From positions 1-60,098 of the forward strand of contig JADIMH010000019.1 in the NCBI GenBank assembly GCA_017694885.1: 60,098 nt of DNA. The letters are read 5' to 3'. The position numbers were made by a program, and so were the translations under genes. The stretch comes from Candidatus Cryptobacteroides faecipullorum (GTDB lineage: Bacteria > Bacteroidota > Bacteroidia > Bacteroidales > UBA932). Under the pieces are notes generated by a model. The model ran no database searches. It saw nothing but the letters and a program-made list of their open reading frames with translations, and was not told the DNA's origin. This document shows, piece after piece, positions 44,443-55,378 of this stretch. How positions within the stretch are numbered: position 1 is the first letter of the stretch; each line of letters opens with the position of its first letter.

Positions 44443-46908
44443 ATGATGCATTCGCGAACCGGACTGGCTGTATGCCTTCTTGCCTTCATTGCCGGGCATG
44501 CCATAGATATTGAAGCCCAGGATGATATGTCAATATGGTTCGATTCCCCGTGTTCTTCTGAAACAGGACCCGCATGGGGGACGGACCCGACACCGGAATC
44601 AGGGGACGCCATGTCCAATGCCGACTGGGAGTGGGAGCATGCTTCGCTGCCTGTAGGAAACGGCAGTATAGGCGCCAATATTTTCGGATCGGTCTCCACG
44701 GAAAGGTTCACTTTCAATGAGAAGACATTGTGGACCGGAGGTCCTGGCACAGGGGCTGCGAGTTACTGGAACGTAAACAAGGAATCAGCCCATATCCTTC
44801 CCGAAATCCGGAAGGCCTTCATGGAAGGTGACAATGAAAAGGCCGCCGGACTTACGCAGGACAACTTCAACAGCGGGGTCCCGTATGAATCTGATGCAGA
44901 AAATCCGTTCCGCTTCGGGAATTTCACCACTTGCGGGGAATTCCGTGTCAGGACAGGTCTGGATGACGGGAAGATAACGGATTACCGGAGGTCGCTGTCG
45001 CTGGATTCTGCGCTGGCAGTTGTCGCTTTTTCCCAGAATGGTGTCCGATACAGGAGGGAATATTTCATTTCTTATCCCGACAATGTGATGACAGTCCGTT
45101 TCACCGCAGACCGTCCCGGAGCACAGAATCTCGATTTCACTTACTTGCCTAACCCGATATTCGTGAAAGGGGCTTTTAAGGCCGTGTCGGACAACGAGAT
45201 GCTCTATACGGCGACATTGCCCGGAAGCGGTATGGAATATGCCCTTCGGGTCAGAGTCCTGACTGAAGACGGACATGTCGGAGTAGCCCCTGACGGGACA
45301 ATAAAAGTAGAAGGGGCAGACGAGGCGGTGTTTATCATTGCCGCAGACACTGATTACAGGATAAATTCCGATCCTGATTTCAACGATCCGGATGCATACG
45401 TTGGCGAAAATCCTGTAAAGACTACCGGGAAATGGATGAAGTCTGCTGGGAAGAAATCGTATGCCGCTCTTTTACAGAGGCATTATGAAGACTATTCGTC
45501 CCTGTTCCGGCGCTCGTCTCTGGTTCTTAATCCGGGAAAAGCCTGTCCCGGAGACAGCCTTCCGACACCGGAGCGGCTGGCAAGATACAGGGAAGGTGCG
45601 GAAGACTACGGACTGGAGGCCCTGTACTGGCAGTTCGGGCGGTATCTCCTGATAGCCTCTTCCCGTCCAGGCAATCTTCCGGCAAACCTTCAGGGCCTCT
45701 GGCACAACAATATAAACGGCCCCTGGAGGGTCGACTACCACAACAATATCAATATCCAGATGAACTACTGGCCGGCATGCCAGACCAATCTTCCGGAGTG
45801 TGAAATCCCCCTGTTCGACTATATCCGTACTCTTGTCAGGCCTGGAGAGGAAACGGCCCGGGCATATTTCGGGGCGCGGGGCTGGACGGCTTCCATATCT
45901 TCAAACATATTCGGGTTCACCGCTCCGCTCAGGGACAAGAATATGGCATGGAATTTCAATCCGATGGCAGGCCCGTGGCTTGCCACCCATGTGTGGGACT
46001 GGTACGACTATACCAGGGATGTCTCTTTCCTGAAAAATGCAGGATATGACCTGATAAAGGGCGGAGCGATGTTCACGGCCGATTTTCTCTGGCGCAGACC
46101 GGACGGGTTTTATGCTGCGGTTCCTTCCACTTCTCCGGAGCACGGTCCTGTGGACAAAGGAGCGACATTCGTCCATGCCGTCGCCCGTGAAATCCTTTCA
46201 GATGCGATCGAGGCCAGCAAAGTGTTGGGAGTCGACGGGCAGGAGCGCATGCGGTGGCAGGATGTCCTTGACAGCATCGCCCCGTATGAGGTGGGGCGGT
46301 ACGGGCAGCTGATGGAATGGTCCGAAGACATAGACGATCCTCAGGACAGACACCGCCACGTGAACCATCTTTTCGGACTGCATCCCGGCCATACCATATC
46401 CCCTCTGACGACTCCGGACCTTGCAGAGGCGTCGAGGGTGGTGCTGGAGCATCGCGGTGATCTGGCTACGGGCTGGAGCATGGGATGGAAACTGAACCAG
46501 TGGGCCAGGCTCCATGACGGCAACCGCGCCTACGCCTTATATGGAAATCTCCTGGAGACAGGCACCAATGAAAATCTCTGGGATTCCCATCCTCCGTTCC
46601 AGATAGACGGCAACTTCGGGGGGACGGCAGGAGTTACGGAAATGCTTCTGCAGAGTCACATGGGCTTTATCCACCTGCTTCCCGCCCTTCCTGATGCATG
46701 GAAAGACGGCTGTCTCACAGGTGTCCGTGCCAGAGGAAACTTCATCGTGGACATCGTCTGGAAAGGAGGCTGTCTGGACCATGCTGTCATCCGTTCAGGC
46801 TCCGGAGGCCTGTGCCGTGTGCATTATGACGGCCTAAGCCTGGAATTCAGTACTGATGCGGGAAACAGTTATCGGGTGAAACTGAAAGACGGAAAGTTGA
46901 AAATATAA
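44443..46908 (+). CDS. GH95-family alpha-L-fucosidase
   Basis: An 821-residue exported protein (signal peptide ending near IDIEAQ). The N-terminal beta-domain shows EHASLPVGNGSIGANIFGSV and FNEKTLWTGGPG, the classic opening of GH95 enzymes. The (alpha/alpha)6 barrel has LPANLQGLWHNNINGPWRVD followed by YHNNINIQMNYWPACQTNLP, where the catalytic Asn residues lie, and later HRHVNHLFGLHPGHTISP, GWKLNQWARLHDGNRAY and PPFQIDGNFGGTAGVTEML. It removes terminal alpha-1,2-fucose (or galactose in some members) from glycans such as host mucin chains. The next gene is a broken sulfatase, pointing to former use of sulfated fucosylated glycans. No transporter pair is adjacent. Confidence 0.9.
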   Translation: MMHSRTGLAVCLLAFIAGHAIDIEAQDDMSIWFDSPCSSETGPAWGTDPTPESGDAMSNADWEWEHASLPVGNGSIGANIFGSVSTERFTFNEKTLWTGGPGTGAASYWNVNKESAHILPEIRKAFMEGDNEKAAGLTQDNFNSGVPYESDAENPFRFGNFTTCGEFRVRTGLDDGKITDYRRSLSLDSALAVVAFSQNGVRYRREYFISYPDNVMTVRFTADRPGAQNLDFTYLPNPIFVKGAFKAVSDNEMLYTATLPGSGMEYALRVRVLTEDGHVGVAPDGTIKVEGADEAVFIIAADTDYRINSDPDFNDPDAYVGENPVKTTGKWMKSAGKKSYAALLQRHYEDYSSLFRRSSLVLNPGKACPGDSLPTPERLARYREGAEDYGLEALYWQFGRYLLIASSRPGNLPANLQGLWHNNINGPWRVDYHNNINIQMNYWPACQTNLPECEIPLFDYIRTLVRPGEETARAYFGARGWTASISSNIFGFTAPLRDKNMAWNFNPMAGPWLATHVWDWYDYTRDVSFLKNAGYDLIKGGAMFTADFLWRRPDGFYAAVPSTSPEHGPVDKGATFVHAVAREILSDAIEASKVLGVDGQERMRWQDVLDSIAPYEVGRYGQLMEWSEDIDDPQDRHRHVNHLFGLHPGHTISPLTTPDLAEASRVVLEHRGDLATGWSMGWKLNQWARLHDGNRAYALYGNLLETGTNENLWDSHPPFQIDGNFGGTAGVTEMLLQSHMGFIHLLPALPDAWKDGCLTGVRARGNFIVDIVWKGGCLDHAVIRSGSGGLCRVHYDGLSLEFSTDAGNSYRVKLKDGKLKI

Positions 46909-46914
46909 TGTTTT

Positions 46915-47466
46915 ATGTACTACAGATACTTGTTGGCGGGTGTTATCCCGCTCGCTTCCGTTGCGGAAGTTTTTGCAGAGGCTCCTAATATCCTTTTTAT
47001 CCTCAGCGATGACCATACATCCCAGACTTGGGGCATCTATGGCGGAATACTGGCCGACTATGCAGGTGCCGATGCTCCGGAAGGCTCCCAGGGCAGGAGT
47101 TTCAGGGACAACCTCCGGGGCGACACTCCCGATGACTGGAGGACGAGCATATATTACCGCTATTGGACTCAGCATAAGGAGCGTCCTGCACATATCGGTG
47201 TACGCACAGACCGCTACAAACTGATCTTCCTGTACGGCAACAGGCTGGATATGACAGGTTCGACTGACTATGTGTCGCAGCCGTCATGGGAGTTCTACGA
47301 TTTGCAGGAAGACCCGTATGAAGATCATAATGCGTATAATGACCCGCAGTATCAGAACATTATAAAGCAAATGAAGAAGGAGATGATGCGCTTGCGTACC
47401 GAAACAGGCGACACGGATGCTTCCAGGCCGGTGATGCTCGATATTCTCCGCGCCCAGGGTCTTTGA
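46915..47466 (+). pseudogene. Sulfatase with a large in-frame internal deletion
   Basis: A 183-residue product. Residues 1-22 are a signal peptide. Residues 23-50 are the start of a type I sulfatase (APNILFILSDDHTSQTWG, with the metal-binding Asp pair). From about residue 50 it jumps to sulfatase C-terminal sequence (EGSQGRSFRDNLRGDTPDDW, SIYYRYW, VRTDRYKLIFLYG, EFYDLQEDPYEDHN). The C/S-x-P-x-R motif that becomes formylglycine, and the rest of the catalytic core, are missing. Complete relatives are about 480-550 residues, so some 320-350 are gone. The join is near 47056-47067 (ADYAG). The frame stays open, but the product cannot be an active sulfatase. Confidence 0.85.
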
Positions 47467-47509
47467 AAGTAAAATCACCCTTTTTAGTCGTCCTCATGTG
47501 AAAAAATGA

Positions 47510-49135
<1,626 letters not shown>

Positions 49136-49156
49136 GCTTTCTTCAAGGAGGAGAGA

Positions 49157-49411
49157 ATGGATAGTAAAAACGGAATATATCTCAATGTTTCATCTCCCGA
49201 GTCCCAGCTGCTCGGACAGATGGTAAATTCGGTGTCGCTGCCGGGGATAGGCGGACGTTTCTGTATCCTGCACGATCATGCCCCGCTCATTTCAGCACTG
49301 GAGGAAGGCGATATCGAGTATATTGCCGGAGATGAAAAAAAGACATTGCACGTCAGGAGCGGGTTTGTCGAAGTCTCTGACAACACCGTATCCGTCTGTG
49401 TCGAGATATAA
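49157..49411 (+). CDS. atpC: ATP synthase F1 subunit epsilon
   Basis: An 84-residue protein matching only the N-terminal beta-sandwich of subunit epsilon (YLNVSSPESQLLGQMVNSVS, PGIGGRFCILHDHAPLISAL, TLHVRSGFVEVSDNTVSVCV). The C-terminal helical hairpin that inhibits ATP hydrolysis in other bacteria is absent. This short form is usual in Bacteroidetes. It links the gamma subunit to the c-ring. It is encoded 21 bases after atpD. Confidence 0.9.
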   Translation: MDSKNGIYLNVSSPESQLLGQMVNSVSLPGIGGRFCILHDHAPLISALEEGDIEYIAGDEKKTLHVRSGFVEVSDNTVSVCVEI

Positions 49412-49422
49412 GGAGATGATTC

Positions 49423-50511
49423 ATGATCAAGCGGTTAAAATATATTTTATTAGTGTTTCCTCTCCTGCTGCTCCCGTTCAGGTCTGTTGCCGGAGAAGCT
49501 GCCGGATCCGTTTCCGCAGAAGCGGTGCAAGGATCTCAGGTGGACATCAAGTCAATGCTTTTCGGGCATATAGGGGACTCTTACCAGTGGCATATCACCA
49601 GAATAGGGGACAAGGAGCTGACGATACCCCTGCCGGTCATAGTCTGCAGCAAGGACAGCGGATGGCACTGCTTCCTTTCCTCCAGACTCGAGGACGGCCC
49701 TTACGAAGGCTTCTATATAGCCGAAGGAGGGAAATACGACGGGAAAATAGTAGAGAAGGATGCGGCAGGGGCAGAGGTCCGTCCGTTCGATATCTCGATA
49801 ACCAAGAACGTACTCGGACTGATGATAAACAGCGCCATACTGGTAGTCCTGATTCTGTGCTGCTCACGCTGGTACAGAAGGCATGATGCACTTAAAGAGG
49901 CGCCTTCCGGAGTAGCGGCCCTGCTCGAGCCTGTCATCGAGATGATAGACGATGATGTGATCAAGGGCTCGATTCCGGAAGACCAGAGCCGCAAATATGC
50001 ACCGTATCTTCTTACAGTCTTCTTTTTCATCCTGGTGAACAACCTTATGGGGATAATCCCGATTTTCCCCGGAGGTGCGAATATTACCGGAAACATAGCG
50101 GTGACTCTGGTTCTGGCTTTGTGCACTTTCTTGGCTGTCAATCTGTTTGCCAACAGATACTACTGGAAGGACAAGTTCTGGCCGGCTGTCCCGTGGTGGC
50201 TGAAAGTCCCGGTTCCGCTGATTCCGTTTACCGAAGTATTCGGAATATTTACCAAGCCTTTTGCATTGATGATCAGGTTGTTCGCCAATATTATGGCAGG
50301 ACATGCCGTAATCCTGAGTTTTGTCTGCATAATTTTCATTACAGTTGAGCTCGGGCCGCTGGTCAACGGGACGATGACATTCATTGCGGTGCTTTTCGGC
50401 ATATTCATGGATTTCCTCGAACTTCTGGTCGCTTTTATCCAGGCTTACGTATTCACGATGCTTTCCGCTGTATTCATAGGTCTTGCCCATGAAAAACCGG
50501 AAGCGGAATGA
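49423..50511 (+). CDS. atpB: ATP synthase Fo subunit a
   Basis: A 362-residue membrane protein. A signal-like first helix (residues 5-20) and a soluble domain of about 110 residues precede the five or so membrane helices of the usual subunit a, which is an extension typical of Bacteroidetes. The essential Arg is in FALMIRLFANIMAGHAV, and the final helix reads FIQAYVFTMLSAVFIGLAHE. It forms the proton half-channels next to the c-ring. It starts 11 bases after atpC. Confidence 0.95.
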   Translation: MIKRLKYILLVFPLLLLPFRSVAGEAAGSVSAEAVQGSQVDIKSMLFGHIGDSYQWHITRIGDKELTIPLPVIVCSKDSGWHCFLSSRLEDGPYEGFYIAEGGKYDGKIVEKDAAGAEVRPFDISITKNVLGLMINSAILVVLILCCSRWYRRHDALKEAPSGVAALLEPVIEMIDDDVIKGSIPEDQSRKYAPYLLTVFFFILVNNLMGIIPIFPGGANITGNIAVTLVLALCTFLAVNLFANRYYWKDKFWPAVPWWLKVPVPLIPFTEVFGIFTKPFALMIRLFANIMAGHAVILSFVCIIFITVELGPLVNGTMTFIAVLFGIFMDFLELLVAFIQAYVFTMLSAVFIGLAHEKPEAE

Positions 50512-50557
50512 ACGCAGGTTTAAAGAAAATATTATGTTAACGATAAATATAAATTAA

Positions 50558-50824
<267 letters not shown>

Positions 50825-50840
50825 TTGCGGGAGGTAGGAG

Positions 50841-51353
50841 ATGTCATTGTTAATGCCTGACAGCGGCCTCCTGTTCTGGATGGTTGTCATTTTCGCGGTA
50901 GTGCTTTTCGTACTTGCGAAATGGGGCTTTCCTGTAATAACTTCCATGGTTGACAAGCGCAAAAGCTATATCGACCGGTCTCTACGTCTGGCCAGGGAAG
51001 CCGATGAGAAGATGGCCGGTCTGGCGGCAGAGCAGGCCAGGATTATTGCAGAGGCGCGCGCTGAGCAGAACAGGATACTCAAAGAGGCCGCAGAAGCCAG
51101 GAACAATATAATAAAGCAGGCTCAGGACCAGGCGCGGGATGAAGCCGCAAAACTCCTTGCGGAAGCCAGGACACAGATCCAGGCCGAAAAGGAGAGTGCC
51201 CTGAGCGAGTTGCGCAGCCAGGTGGCAATGCTTTCTGTCGGAGTGGCCGAAAAGGTGATCCGCAAGGATCTTTCCTCCGATAAGGAACAGCTGTCCCTGA
51301 TCGGGAAGATGGTTGAGGAAGCATCCAAGCTGGACATTTCCAGAAAGAACTGA
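50841..51353 (+). CDS. atpF: ATP synthase Fo subunit b
   Basis: A 170-residue protein with one N-terminal membrane helix (LLFWMVVIFAVVLFVLAKWG) and then a long charged coiled coil rich in Ala, Glu, Lys and Arg (EKMAGLAAEQARIIAEARAE). This is the peripheral stalk that holds F1 still against Fo. It begins 16 bases after atpE. Confidence 0.93.
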   Translation: MSLLMPDSGLLFWMVVIFAVVLFVLAKWGFPVITSMVDKRKSYIDRSLRLAREADEKMAGLAAEQARIIAEARAEQNRILKEAAEARNNIIKQAQDQARDEAAKLLAEARTQIQAEKESALSELRSQVAMLSVGVAEKVIRKDLSSDKEQLSLIGKMVEEASKLDISRKN

Positions 51354-51370
51354 TAAACTCCAAGGCGGAT

Positions 51371-51928
51371 ATGAATACAGGTTTGGTATCATACAGATAT
51401 GCTTCAGCACTGATGAAGTTCGTCTCTGAGACAGGGAACGGAGGGAAGGTCTATGACCAGATTCTTCTCCTGAGCGGCAGCCTGGCAGCCGTTCCTGAGT
51501 TGAGGGCTCTGATAGATAATCCGATGTCCGTTTCCGATTCCCGGAAATTAAGTCTTCTGGAGTCGGCTCTCGGACAGGAGAAGATGGCGGATGAACTCAG
51601 GCGTTTTATCTCTTTGGTGATGAAGAACCACAGGACAAAACTCCTGCGTTTCATCTTCTATTCGTTCATTTTCCAGTACAGGGAAGCCCATCATATAAAG
51701 GTAAGCCGTCTGATAACGGCGGTCCCTGCACCTGAACTGGAAGACACTCTGGCTTCGGAGATCGAACGCAGATATGGGGAAACGGTGATATTCGAACACA
51801 GGATAGATCCGGATATAATCGGAGGATTCATATTCGAGATCGACGGCTACAGACTGGATGCCAGTACGGCTTCACAGCTCAGGTCCGTCCGCCGTCAGTT
51901 CAAGGAAAAGAACAGGAGGATCTGCTGA
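51371..51928 (+). CDS. atpH: ATP synthase F1 subunit delta
   Basis: A 185-residue protein with the delta/OSCP pattern: YRYASALMKFVSETGNGGKV at the start, helical middle, and C-terminal EDTLASEIERRYGETVIFEH plus DPDIIGGFIFEIDGYRLDAS. It caps the alpha3beta3 head and binds subunit b. It lies 17 bases after atpF. Confidence 0.93.
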   Translation: MNTGLVSYRYASALMKFVSETGNGGKVYDQILLLSGSLAAVPELRALIDNPMSVSDSRKLSLLESALGQEKMADELRRFISLVMKNHRTKLLRFIFYSFIFQYREAHHIKVSRLITAVPAPELEDTLASEIERRYGETVIFEHRIDPDIIGGFIFEIDGYRLDASTASQLRSVRRQFKEKNRRIC

Positions 51929-51959
51929 ATAAACCATTAAACAATAGAACAGAAACAAT

Positions 51960-53546
51960 ATGCCTCAGAATATAAAACCAAGCGAAATTTCAGACGTGCT
52001 GCTACGGCAGCTCAAAGACATAGACACTTCCCTCAAATTCGAAGAAGTGGGAGAAGTCCTGCAGGTAAGCGATGGAGTAGTGCGCATCTACGGTCTGCTC
52101 AATGCCGAAGCCAACGAACTCCTTGAGTTCGAGAACGGCATCATGGCCGTTGTCATGAATCTGGAAGAGGATAATGTCGGGGCCGTACTTCTCGGCCCGA
52201 CTGACCAGATCAAGGAAGGCATGACGGTCCGCCGTACAGGACGTATCGCTTCCATCAATGCAGGCGAGGGGATGCTTGGCCGTGTTGTCGACCCTTTGGG
52301 AGTCCCTTTGGACGGAAGGGGCAAGATCGGAGGCGAACTTACCGAAATGCCTCTGGAAAGGAAGGCTCCGGGAGTCATTTTCCGCCAGCCCGTGACAGAG
52401 CCTCTGCAGACCGGGCTGAAGGCCATAGACGCCATGATCCCTATCGGAAGAGGCCAGAGGGAGCTGATTATCGGCGACCGTCAGACAGGCAAGACGTCCA
52501 TAGCTATAGATACCATCATCAACCAGCGTGAAAATTACCTTGCAGGCAAGCCTGTTTACTGCATATATGTGGCCGTCGGACAGAAAGGCTCCACAGTGGC
52601 CAATATCGTGAATGTCCTCCGCGAGAAGGGGGCGATGGATTATACCATAGTAGTTGCGGCGACGGCGGCCGATCCGGCTGCGCTTCAGTATTTCGCACCG
52701 TTCGCCGGCGCTGCGATAGGAGAATATTTCCGTGATACCGGACGGCACGCGCTGGTAGTGTACGATGATCTGTCCAAGCAGGCTGTAGCGTACAGGGAAG
52801 TGTCTCTCATATTGCGCCGTCCGTCAGGACGTGAGGCCTATCCGGGCGATATCTTCTATCTGCATTCCAGACTTCTTGAGCGGGCTGCGAAAATCATAGA
52901 CCAGCAGGAGGTGGCCGAGCAGATGAACGATCTTCCGGAAAGCCTGAAAGGCAAAGTGAAATGCGGCGGGTCCCTTACTGCCCTTCCGATAATAGAAACT
53001 CAGGCCGGCGATGTGTCCGCATATATCCCGACCAATGTCATATCCATTACCGACGGACAGATATTCCTGGAGACGGACCTGTTCAACCAGGGTTTCCGTC
53101 CTGCCATCAATGTCGGCATTTCGGTGTCCCGTGTCGGGGGCAGCGCCCAGATCAAAAGTATGAAAAAAGTGGCAGGTACACTGAAGATAGACCAGGCGCA
53201 GTACCGTGAACTGGAGTCATTCTCCAAGTTCAGCAGCGATATGGATCCGGTTACCGCCATGTCTATAGACAAGGGCCGGAAGAACAACCAGCTGCTTATC
53301 CAGCCGCAGTATTCTCCGATGCCTGTGGGAGATCAGGTCGCTATCCTGTATTGCGGTACGCGCGGGCTGATGAGGGATATTCCTGTAGAGAAGGTGCGGG
53401 AATTCCAGTCGGCGTTTCTCGACAGGATGCATGCTTCGCATGAAGCCGATGTACTGGCTCCTCTTGCAGCCGGCAGCATCGATGAAGGCATAGGAAAGAT
53501 AATCGAGCAGGAAGCGTCTGCTGCCGCTCTGGCTTTCAGAAAATAA
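51960..53546 (+). CDS. atpA: ATP synthase F1 subunit alpha
   Basis: A 528-residue protein with Walker A GDRQTGKT (172-179), the nucleotide-site [20 protein letters not shown] segment (the alpha signature), and the C-terminal [19 protein letters not shown] motif with the conserved Ser and Arg. It binds nucleotide without catalysis and forms the hexamer with beta. It is encoded 31 bases after atpH. Confidence 0.97.
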   Translation: MPQNIKPSEISDVLLRQLKDIDTSLKFEEVGEVLQVSDGVVRIYGLLNAEANELLEFENGIMAVVMNLEEDNVGAVLLGPTDQIKEGMTVRRTGRIASINAGEGMLGRVVDPLGVPLDGRGKIGGELTEMPLERKAPGVIFRQPVTEPLQTGLKAIDAMIPIGRGQRELIIGDRQTGKTSIAIDTIINQRENYLAGKPVYCIYVAVGQKGSTVANIVNVLREKGAMDYTIVVAATAADPAALQYFAPFAGAAIGEYFRDTGRHALVVYDDLSKQAVAYREVSLILRRPSGREAYPGDIFYLHSRLLERAAKIIDQQEVAEQMNDLPESLKGKVKCGGSLTALPIIETQAGDVSAYIPTNVISITDGQIFLETDLFNQGFRPAINVGISVSRVGGSAQIKSMKKVAGTLKIDQAQYRELESFSKFSSDMDPVTAMSIDKGRKNNQLLIQPQYSPMPVGDQVAILYCGTRGLMRDIPVEKVREFQSAFLDRMHASHEADVLAPLAAGSIDEGIGKIIEQEASAAALAFRK

Positions 53547-53550
53547 AGAA

Positions 53551-54438
53551 ATGGCATCATTAAAAGAAATCAAAAGCAGGATAAATTCTGTCAACGGGAC
53601 TTTGAAGATCACTTCGGCCATGAGGCTGGTGGCTTCTTCAAAGCTCCGTAAGGCCCAGGCGGCAATCGGCAATCTGCTCCCGTACGAGCAGAGGATGCAC
53701 CGTATTCTGGCAGACCTCCTGTCTGACGACATTTCTGCCGGTGAACTGTACGTCACCCTCAGACCGGTGAAAAAAGTGGCTATAGTCGCTTTTGCTTCCA
53801 ACTCGTCTCTGTGCGGTGCATTCAATTCGGTTGTCGTCAGGCATTTCAAGGAAACGGTCAGCCAATATGCCGACAGCGGACTGAAAGCGGAGGATTTCTA
53901 TATATTCCCGGTCGGACGGAAGATGGCGGATGCGGTCAGGAAAATGGGGCTGCAGTCCCAGGGGGATTATTCCCATATGGCGGACAAGCCCTCATATGCA
54001 GAAGCGTCGGAGCTGGCGGACAGACTTATGGGATTGTTTGCGGCCAGGCAGGTGGACCGGATAGAACTGGTCTATAACCACTGCAAATCCACTTCAGTAC
54101 AGATTCCCGTCAGGGAGACATACCTGCCGGTAAGTCCGGAAAGGCAGGCCGCCCTTGCCGGTACCGGAGATACATCAGACTACAGACAGGACTACATAGT
54201 GGAACCGGACAGGGAGACAGTTCTTGAGGTTCTTTTGCCTAAGGTTTTGAAACTCAAGATATATGCTGTTCTTCTGGATGCGAATGCCGCAGAGCATTCC
54301 GCGCGTACCGTCGCCATGCAGACGGCTACCGACAACGGGAAAAAACTTCTTCAGGACCTTACGGTGCAGTTCAACAAGCAGAGACAGCAGTCCATAACCG
54401 ACGAACTTCTGGATATGGTCGGAGGTACGATGGCCTGA
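53551..54438 (+). CDS. atpG: ATP synthase F1 subunit gamma
   Basis: A 295-residue protein. The ends form the rotor coiled coil: N-terminal KEIKSRINSVNGTLKITSAM and C-terminal AMQTATDNGKKLLQDLTVQF, then NKQRQQSITDELLDMVGG. The central domain has ASNSSLCGAFNSVVVRHF. It is the last gene of the operon, 4 bases after atpA, and a strong terminator follows. Confidence 0.96.
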   Translation: MASLKEIKSRINSVNGTLKITSAMRLVASSKLRKAQAAIGNLLPYEQRMHRILADLLSDDISAGELYVTLRPVKKVAIVAFASNSSLCGAFNSVVVRHFKETVSQYADSGLKAEDFYIFPVGRKMADAVRKMGLQSQGDYSHMADKPSYAEASELADRLMGLFAARQVDRIELVYNHCKSTSVQIPVRETYLPVSPERQAALAGTGDTSDYRQDYIVEPDRETVLEVLLPKVLKLKIYAVLLDANAAEHSARTVAMQTATDNGKKLLQDLTVQFNKQRQQSITDELLDMVGGTMA

Positions 54439-54490
54439 AACGGACTTCGTTCCCTTAGACAAAGCGGATGGCCTTCAGTGCGGCAAAATG

Positions 54491-54529
54491 AAAAAAGGAA
54501 CCGGATCTCACGACCAGGTTCCTTTTTTT
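54491..54529 (+). terminator. Intrinsic terminator of the ATP synthase operon
   Basis: Perfect 12-base arms aaaaaaggaacc (54491-54502) and ggttcctttttt (54517-54528) with a 14-base loop and a T-run. It lies 52 bases after the atpG stop. Confidence 0.92.
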
Positions 54530-54639
54530 ATAGATTGTTTCGAATCAATATTTATGTTTAACTAAATCCGCATATCACTTAGCCAACATTATGCCAAAGA
54601 ATAAAAAAAGCATTATCTTAGAGGAAAATTCCTGAAAAT

Positions 54640-55371
54640 ATGTTTGGAAGCGATATTACGGAAGAGAAGAAGGTCAGTCTTGCCGCAGTGGCGACGGCCC
54701 TGTTTGCTGTGCTGGCTATTGTATATTTCGTCCCTGTAGACATTCCTTATAAAATTTCATTTCCGCTCTGGCTTCTTGCCGGATTCTCTTTATGGCTGCT
54801 GCCCTGGCCGATGAGTTTTGCCATGTTCGCTTCCGCACTCGGCGATCTTGCCGGGGCTTCGGGCAATTTCATGGTACAGATGGAATGCTTTGCCGCGGCA
54901 CACCTTTTCATGATAATGTTTTTCGTACGCAGATTCATCTGGAGGAACAGGAATGCCGCGGCACAGGGCAAGGCCCGCAAATCCCGCAGGCTTGCCTATG
55001 CCATCCTCCTCATATTGCTTATCCTGATACTGGTGGTATTCGCCATGGTAGAGATTGTCCCGGAGGCGCCGGCCGGCGCCGTGCGGTCAGGTGTCGTATT
55101 CTATGCATTGGTCATAGCCATGATGCTTTTCATGGCCCTGCTGCAGCGCAGCCGTCTGTATGCGGCCGGCGCCTGCCTGTTCGTTTTCTCTGACCTAATG
55201 CTGGCATGGAACAGGTTCGTCGAACCTGTCGAGTATGAAAGATACCTTATCATGGTTCCCTATTATCTGGGGCAGATTTGCCTTTTCCTCAGGGCATCGA
55301 GACTGAAACTGGTCTACGACAGGCTGAAGACCGGACAGAAGAGATTTTCCGGAAAAATCATGGAGGACTGA
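54640..55371 (+). CDS. YhhN-family lysoplasmalogenase-like membrane protein
   Basis: A 243-residue protein with about seven to eight hydrophobic helices. The pattern GDLAGASGNFMVQMECFAAAHLFMIMFFVRRF and the later LFVFSDLMLAWNRFVEPVEY (each described here in shortened form) fit the YhhN/TMEM86 family, whose eukaryotic members hydrolyse the vinyl-ether bond of lysoplasmalogens. The bacterial role is less certain. It stands alone on the plus strand and converges with the MATE gene, 7 bases away. Confidence 0.75.
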   Translation: MFGSDITEEKKVSLAAVATALFAVLAIVYFVPVDIPYKISFPLWLLAGFSLWLLPWPMSFAMFASALGDLAGASGNFMVQMECFAAAHLFMIMFFVRRFIWRNRNAAAQGKARKSRRLAYAILLILLILILVVFAMVEIVPEAPAGAVRSGVVFYALVIAMMLFMALLQRSRLYAAGACLFVFSDLMLAWNRFVEPVEYERYLIMVPYYLGQICLFLRASRLKLVYDRLKTGQKRFSGKIMED

Positions 55372-55378
55372 CCTGCAT

